From Ceratopteris richardii (taxonomy: Eukaryota > Streptophyta > Polypodiopsida > Polypodiales > Pteridaceae): 64,000 nt of DNA. This document shows positions 58,227 to 64,000 of the stretch, piece by piece. The notes under the pieces are model-generated. The model did not search any database. It saw only the letters and a list, made by a program, of their open reading frames with translations, and was not told the DNA's origin. The stretch is taken from assembly GCA_020310875.1 (NCBI GenBank), contig CM035408.1, positions 148,916,907 through 148,980,906 on the forward strand, written 5' to 3'. The translations under genes and the position numbers were made by a program. Within the stretch, counting starts at the first letter, position 1; the number at the start of each line of letters is the position of its first letter.

Positions 58227-58437
58227 TGCAATATAAGTGAAGTAAAGAGTATTGGAAGTTCCGACTGTTGTAGACATTGAAGTGTTTCAAATTAAAGGAG
58301 CACAGGATCAAAGTTTGAAAGAAAACCTTAAGGAGAATCAAGTACGAGTTCAAAGGATCAAGAAGGATTAAAGCTTCATATCCAAGGTACATTCTATTAT
58401 CATAAATCATAGTAATTGCAGACATAGAAGATCAAAG

Positions 58438-61400
58438 ATGGGAGAAAGCTTGCAGATTGATAAGCTAGATAGGGAGAACTATCCAGCTTGGTCCATGAGG
58501 ATGGAGGCACACCTCATGAGCAAAGATTTGATGGCATTAATTACAGGAGAAGAAGAAAAGCCTGAGTTTGCAGATCCTAGTATTCCAACTAGGGAAGAGC
58601 TTGCAGATTTGAAGACCTGGATGAGAAAGGATGCTCAAGCTAGGAGCATCATTTACATGGCTGTAAATGATTATCTTCTACCTCACATCAGAGGATTGGA
58701 AAGTGCAACAGATGTGTGGAATGCTTTGGAAGAGCATTTCCAAAACACAACCAAGTCTAGAAAGTCTTCATTATGGGCAGAATTTACAACCTTTAAGAAG
58801 AAGAGCTCACAATCAATTTCTGATTATGTGGCAAGAATAAAGGATATTGCAGATAGCTTGGGAGCTGTAGATGAAGACATTGAAGAGGATAAGTTGGTAA
58901 GGCAAATACTTATAGGTCTGAGAGGAGATGAGAAGTGGAAGCCTTTCATATTGTCCATAGAATTTTCACTACATCACTTTACTCCTGATCTTAATCAATT
59001 GCTAAGACGCATGCTAACTTTTGAGCACGACATTAAGGGAGACAATGATAGGAGTGCAAGCCAAGCTATTTACTCCAAGGACAAGAAAAAGAATGGCAAA
59101 GGGAAGCAGTCAATTGATGATGAAGGAACTTCAAGTCAAGCTAACTTTACAAAAGGAAAGATGAACTTCAGAGGTAAAGGAAGAGGAGGTAAGAACGAAG
59201 ATAATACTAAAGCTTGTTGGATTTGTGGCAGAACCAATCATTTGGCAAATGACTGTTGGTATAACAATCAAAATGGAGGAAATAATAATCAGAGTTTTAA
59301 TCAAAGAGGTAGAGGAGGCAGAAACCAAAGAGGCAACTTCAGAGGAAGAGGTGGTAGGACATCATATGCTAGAGGAGGTGGAAGAAGTTTTCAATCTCAG
59401 TCCTACAACAACAATTGTTATAATTATGCATCAGATCAAAAGGATGACATGACTCTCATCTTGAATGCAACTCATGAAGCAGTAGGAGAAGACCAAAGGG
59501 TGTTTTATATTGACTCAGGATGTAGCAATCATCTGAGTGGAAATATATCACTGATGACTAATATGGAAGCAAAGGTGAATGGACATACAGTTCAAACAGG
59601 TGACAATACTAAGCATAAGGTGGAAAATATTGGATCAATGAAGACAAAGAATGGAAGTACACTCTTGAGCAAGGTACTTTATGTTCCTACTATTCCTAAA
59701 AATTTGATAAGTGTGGGGCAAATTGTGGAGAAGGGATATGAAGTCAGATTCACAAATGATGGTGTTTATGTGCAAGATCGAAATCAGGGATATAGAAACA
59801 TCATTGCAGGTAAAAAGGAAGGAAGGTTGTTTACTCTCAAAGTTCAAGGTAATGTGGGACATGCTCTATTTACTTATGGAAGTCAAAAGATGTCTGACTT
59901 AGACCTATTGCATAAAAGGCTAGGTCATTTCAATGAGAGAGCCATAAAGGAAATGTCAAGGAATGATGTGGTGCTTGGTTTGCCAAAAGTTGAAGGGCAA
60001 CACATGGTGTACAAGTGTGAAGCTTTTCAATTAGGTAAAGCACACAAAAGTTCATACAATAAATCAGGGTGCAAGTATTCAAATATGCTTGAATTGATTC
60101 ATACAGATGTGTGGGGTCCTTCAAGGGACTATAGCATAAATGGATCCAGATATTATGTGTTGTTTGTTGATGATGCAACCATATGGATTACTTTATATGT
60201 AATCAAGGACAAATCAGAAGTCTTCAAGACATTCAAGCATTATCATGCTCATGCAGAAAGGATTACATGACAAAAGCTCAAGAGATTGAGATCAGATGGA
60301 GGGGGAGAGTATTTCTCTAAAGAGTTTGATGATTATTTGTGGAATGCAGGTAGAAAGAGAGAAGTAACTTGCAGATACTCTCCTCAACAGAATGGAATTG
60401 CAGAAAGAAGAAATAGAACTCTTGTAGAGTTTGCAAGAGCAATGATGAAGGAAAAGAATTGCCCAAATTACTTATGGGCAGAAGCTATCAACACTGCAAC
60501 ATACCTTGTGAATAGATTACCTTGTAAAGCTTTGGATGGAAGAACTCCTTATGAAGCACAGTGGGGTAAGAGACCTACTCTTGATCATTGTAAAGTATTT
60601 GGATGTTTAGCATATGCTTATGTTCCTTCACAATTGAGACATAAGCTAGAACCCAAAGCACAGAAGTATGTGTTTATTGGGTATGATGATAGACAAATGG
60701 GTTATAGATTGTGGAGTACATCCACAAAGCAATTACTTGTTACCAAAGATGTTACATTTGATGAGCAAAGCACATGGTATACAGGGTCAACAAATGATTA
60801 TGCAGGTGTTGAAGAAATACAAAGGAAAGGGAAGGCAAAAGTAAATGTGTATGAAGAAGATATTGATGATGTTGACTATAAAAGTAAATTGCAGGATAAT
60901 GTTGAAGATGGGCCAAGATTTGATCCAGAATCAAATGTGGCTGAGACTTCAAGAAGTGTAGAGGTCAGAAGATCCTCAAGGGAAAGAAAAGAGCCTATCA
61001 GGTATAGCTATGATTCATCTTTTCTAACAACAAAAGATTATGCTTACATTGTGAAGACAGAAGAAGATCCAATCACATATGAAGAAGCTAAAGGTAAACA
61101 GAATTGGGAGAAGGAAATGCAAGAAGAGTATGATGCTCTACTTGAAAATGAAACATGGGAATTGGTGCCAAGACCAAAGAATCAGAAAGTCATTGGATGT
61201 AAGTGGGTGTATAAAACAAAAAGGTTTGCAGATGGTAAGGTGTCTAGATACAAGGCTAGACTTGTGGTCAAAGGTTATGCCCAAACTTATGGGATAGATT
61301 ATGATGAAACCTTTAGTCCTGTTGCTGAGATGACTACAATTAGATCATTGATTCCTATTGCTACTTGTAAAGGATGGACGTTATCACAATTAGATGTGAA

Positions 61401-62234
61401 GAATGCATTTTTGAATGGGTATATTGCAGATGAAGTGTACATGGAGCAACCAGAAGGTTTTATGGATTTAATTGGATCAGATTATGTTTGTAAGCTCAAG
61501 ATAGCTTTGTATGGGTTGAAGCAGGCTCCAAGAGCATGGAATTACATGCTTGTTAAGTTCTTGAATGAATGTGGATTTCAAGCATCAAAGGCAGATAGTA
61601 GCTTGCTAGTGAATGCAAGTGAAAATGGATACATATACATGTGTATTTATGTTGATGATATTATTGTCACAGGTACAGATGCTCAAGGAATCAATGAGCT
61701 TAAGAAACAAATAGAGAAGGAGTTTAAGATAAGTGATTTGGGAAACTTATCTTATTTCTTAGGGATGCAGATTGGGTAGGTGATTCAGATGATAGAAAGT
61801 CTACTCATGGGTATCTCTGTTATATTGGAGATAAACTAGTTTCTTGGTGCTCAAAGAAGCAACATACAGTTGCTTTGTCATCTACATAAGCTGAGCATAA
61901 AGGAATGGTAGAGGCTGCAAAAGAAGTAATATGGTTAAAAACCTTGTTGAAGAGTTTTGGAACTGATCAGAGTACTCCAAGTATTTTTGGAGACAATATG
62001 AGTTCATTGTATTTGGCAACTAACCCTACTTTTCATGCCAGGACTAAGCATATAGAGATTCAGTATCATTTCTTGAGAGAAAAGGTACTTGATAAAGAGA
62101 TTGAAGTGATGTATACTCCAACAAAGGAACAAGTTGCAGATATGTTAACAAAAAGCTTGGATGGACCTAAGCTACAAAGTTTCAAGGAGATGGCAGGAGT
62201 GAAGAAGAATGGAATAATCACAATTAATGATTGA
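58438..62234 (+). pseudogene. gag-pol: copia-3 gag-pol polyprotein with two stops and an internal deletion
   Basis: The ATG at 58438 is the first in the frame and starts the typical copia gag (LQIDKLDRENYPAWSMRMEAHL). Gag is followed by a CCHC knuckle, CWICGRTNHLANDC (about residue 260). Next come protease (YIDSGCSNHLSG, about 357), the GAG-pre-integrase finger (HKRLGHF), and the integrase core with LIHTDVWGPS, RSDGGGEYF and NGIAERRNRT. RT follows with CKWVYKTKRF, LSQLDVKNAFLNG and YVDDIIVTG. RNase H ends it (IFGDNMSSLYLATNP). Lesions: TGA at 60268-60270; CEAF where CxxC is expected in the zinc finger (near 60016-60030); a deletion at about 61768-61775 joining LGMQI to ADWVGDSDD; and TAA at 61887-61889 where Glu of SSTEAE is usual. 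Confidence 0.93.
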
Positions 62235-62242
62235 GGGGGAGC
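62231..62242 (+). other. Polypurine tract of copia-3
   Basis: TTGAGGGGGAGC directly precedes the 3' LTR and overlaps the gag-pol stop codon. Confidence 0.85.
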
Positions 62243-63238
62243 TGTTGGAACACAGCAATCACAAATTAATGATTACAAAGAGATTGAAGCATGTCAATGA
62301 TCAGATTGAAGTTCAAGAAGCCACTTAAGGAAGTGAAGAGATCTTAAAAGTCAAGCCTGTATACATATGTATATTACATTGGAAATTCTTGTAACTAGAG
62401 TATAGATAATCCTTAGGATGATGAGGAGTAATGTAATAGATGTGGGATAAGTTTAAAACCATATGCATATAAGTCAATAATGTAAAGAAACAAAAAGAGA
62501 TTCATTAGAAGACAAGTGTCATAGAGATAGATGTGAAGAGAGTCATCTTCAGAAAATAGCGATGAGTATTTCTTAGATTTCTCTCAGTCTCATCATATGG
62601 ATCAGAAATCCTTTTGTACACATCTAATCTAGAAGCTAATGAAGTTATGTTCAAAGTTTCATGGTCTAAATCGTCTTCTGCTATGAGTATGATCAATAGG
62701 AACATGTGTATGTAAAGTCTGCAGATGATCTCTCAGAGTCGCACATTTTTTCGTGTCAATGTTTTGCTTAGATCTCAGTGTACAGTGTAAAGTTTTTGAT
62801 GAGTGAGCATTCAAAATCTAAGTTACAAGGTAAGGAAGCTATGTCTAAAAGCATTTAGCAAAACGGGATCTATGCTGTGAGAAATCAACCTTAGAAGTTA
62901 CCTATGTCAAAGTCGCTTGTTCTGAAAGACAGTTTTTGACATACTTTTGATCTTAAGGATAAAATTAAAGTTTTAATGATTCTTTTGATGAACTAATGGT
63001 TCATATGATCTGAAGATATATGCATCATTGGTTTGAAGAAATTTTAAGATATGTGCAGGAAATGAAGTTGATTTCTCAAGCAGACTTTTTGAAGAAGAAA
63101 TTTCTTTACTAAGAAAAGTGTTATTGAAAGTTTTGATAAAAGAAGACAATATTTGTGTAAAGTTTGGTCCATAACTGATATAGAATTGTTCTTAGATCAG
63201 TATAGATCAGACCTTTGGAGATTAAGAGGTCTCCAACA
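62243..63238 (+). repeat. 3' LTR of copia-3, 996 bp
   Basis: Second copy of 57197-58207, ending TCCAACA and followed by the TGAAA duplication. Confidence 0.95.
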
Positions 63239-63243
63239 TGAAA
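63239..63243. other. Target-site duplication of copia-3, right (TGAAA)
   Basis: Matches 57192-57196. Confidence 0.9.
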
Positions 63244-64000
63244 CATGAAAAGAGCTGACATGGATGAACTTGCCCCAGACCTATGCAAAAGGCAAGGGGC
63301 GAAGCGTTGTCTGTTGAATGCTTGATTGTTGCCACGGATTCAAACACCAGACAATTCTCCCTAATGCTCCACGGGTGAAAAAGTGCCAAAATGACAAGTA
63401 TCCAGGCTAAAAATGTTGCAGGACTTATGTGTCACCTACGCGAAGCAGATGGAGGCTATGAGAATGTACTGATTGTTGTTCCCATAAATTAACTTGTGAT
63501 AGTCTACAGTGATGCTCTGTATTGTATACATTCATTGAAACTGTGTCTCCAAACATCTAGTTGAGCTCTATTATGATCTAAACATATGTTAGATAGGTGA
63601 TCTCAACACATGTTATGGGTCAATAATATTGTTGATTTCCCACTCTATTAAGATAGATGGCTCAAAAGTGTGTTGAGGAGTAATGTATGCAACATACTTA
63701 CTGTATGATACAACCCGAATAGTAGGGTATGCCCACTCTCTCTGAGGAATGATTTGGGGGTTGTGTGCATGGCCGCACTCTTGGTGATTGTCCACTTCGT
63801 CAACCACTGCTACGACTGTCAGATGGCTCGATTGAAGGAGTTTCCCATCCATATAATGCATCAAATATGGCGGAGCATGGATCCACTCCCCTACAATGAT
63901 GCCCGATATGCTAGACAAAATATTGCAGCTCCCCTCTCTGTCAGTGATCGCCCTCTCCTATGGTCTCAACCTACACTGTGCAAACCAAATGGCTGGTCTT
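63244..64000. other. Right flank, unassigned, with a minus-strand ORF
   Basis: It continues the pre-insertion locus that ends at 57196. The minus strand of 63613-63957 is open for about 115 codons without a clear start (SISGIIVGEWIHAPPYLMHY; AYITPQHTFEPSILIEWE). Its residue composition looks protein-like, but I recognise no family and the window ends nearby. It may be a fragment of a gene or of another element. Confidence 0.3.

Larger units (their letters stand above)
57197..63238 (+). mobile_element. Full-length Ty1/copia retrotransposon (copia-3), inactivated
   Basis: A 6042-bp element with two LTRs of about 1 kb, a Met-type PBS, one gag-pol frame, a polypurine tract and a perfect 5-bp target duplication. 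Two nonsense codons, a missing integrase zinc Cys and a deletion between RT and RNase H disable it. It is the youngest-looking copia in the window. Confidence 0.95.

Overview
The window is repeat-dense plant nuclear DNA. I find no convincing host gene in it. Almost everything is LTR retrotransposon sequence of the Ty1/copia and Ty3/gypsy superfamilies, nested and partly inverted. The primer-binding sites match plant tRNAs (Trp, Ala, Asp, Met), and the copia polyproteins are of ordinary plant type. LTRs of 2.5-5.3 kb, heavy nesting and a gypsy reverse transcriptase with an FIDD box suggest a large-genome land plant, perhaps a gymnosperm, fern or lycophyte. The sequence alone does not settle the taxon.

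Layout. 1-2140: a decayed copia fragment (gag, protease, integrase; no RT). 2148-5113: LTR-like debris with three tandem units of about 750 bp. 5114-8558 continuing at 41500-42810: minus-strand 3' part of an Athila-like gypsy element 'E'. It has a 641-bp LTR and a long coiled-coil ORF, with no pol between that ORF and the region next to gag. 42811-43617 continuing at 49373-53998: a second, plus-strand copy of E with LTR end, tRNA-Asp-type PBS, leader, gag and the start of the post-gag domain. 43618-49372: a decayed copia ('copia-2') inside E's leader. 54246-55395: microsatellites with telomere-like CCCTAA motifs. 55396-57191 and 63244-64000: flanks with no assignable gene. 57197-63238: a complete-length but inactivated copia ('copia-3') with 1-kb LTRs and TSD TGAAA.

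The centrepiece is 8559-41499, a 32.9-kb block ('G') lying inside E. It is flanked by ACGT (or AACGT) on both sides, and both outer ends are LTR 5' ends (TGTCG), so it behaves as an inverted dimer. Plus half: LTR-C, tRNA-Trp PBS, a gag-only ORF ending in a transmembrane segment, polypurine tract, LTR-B, an extended tRNA-Ala complement, a pol-only ORF of 1107 codons, polypurine tract, LTR-A. Minus half: a chimeric LTR (B fused to the 3' part of A), tRNA-Trp PBS, gag-protease, pol with one frameshift, polypurine tract, LTR-A'. The inner 8.2 kb of each half form a giant inverted repeat centred near 24617.

Gag, protease, RT/RNase H and integrase of such elements normally act together in a cytoplasmic particle. 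Here gag-only and pol-only segments sit under different LTRs with different primer sites. This looks like the product of repeated template switching during reverse transcription; a two-part element is the more speculative reading. All alignments were made by eye, and no database or folding calculation was run.
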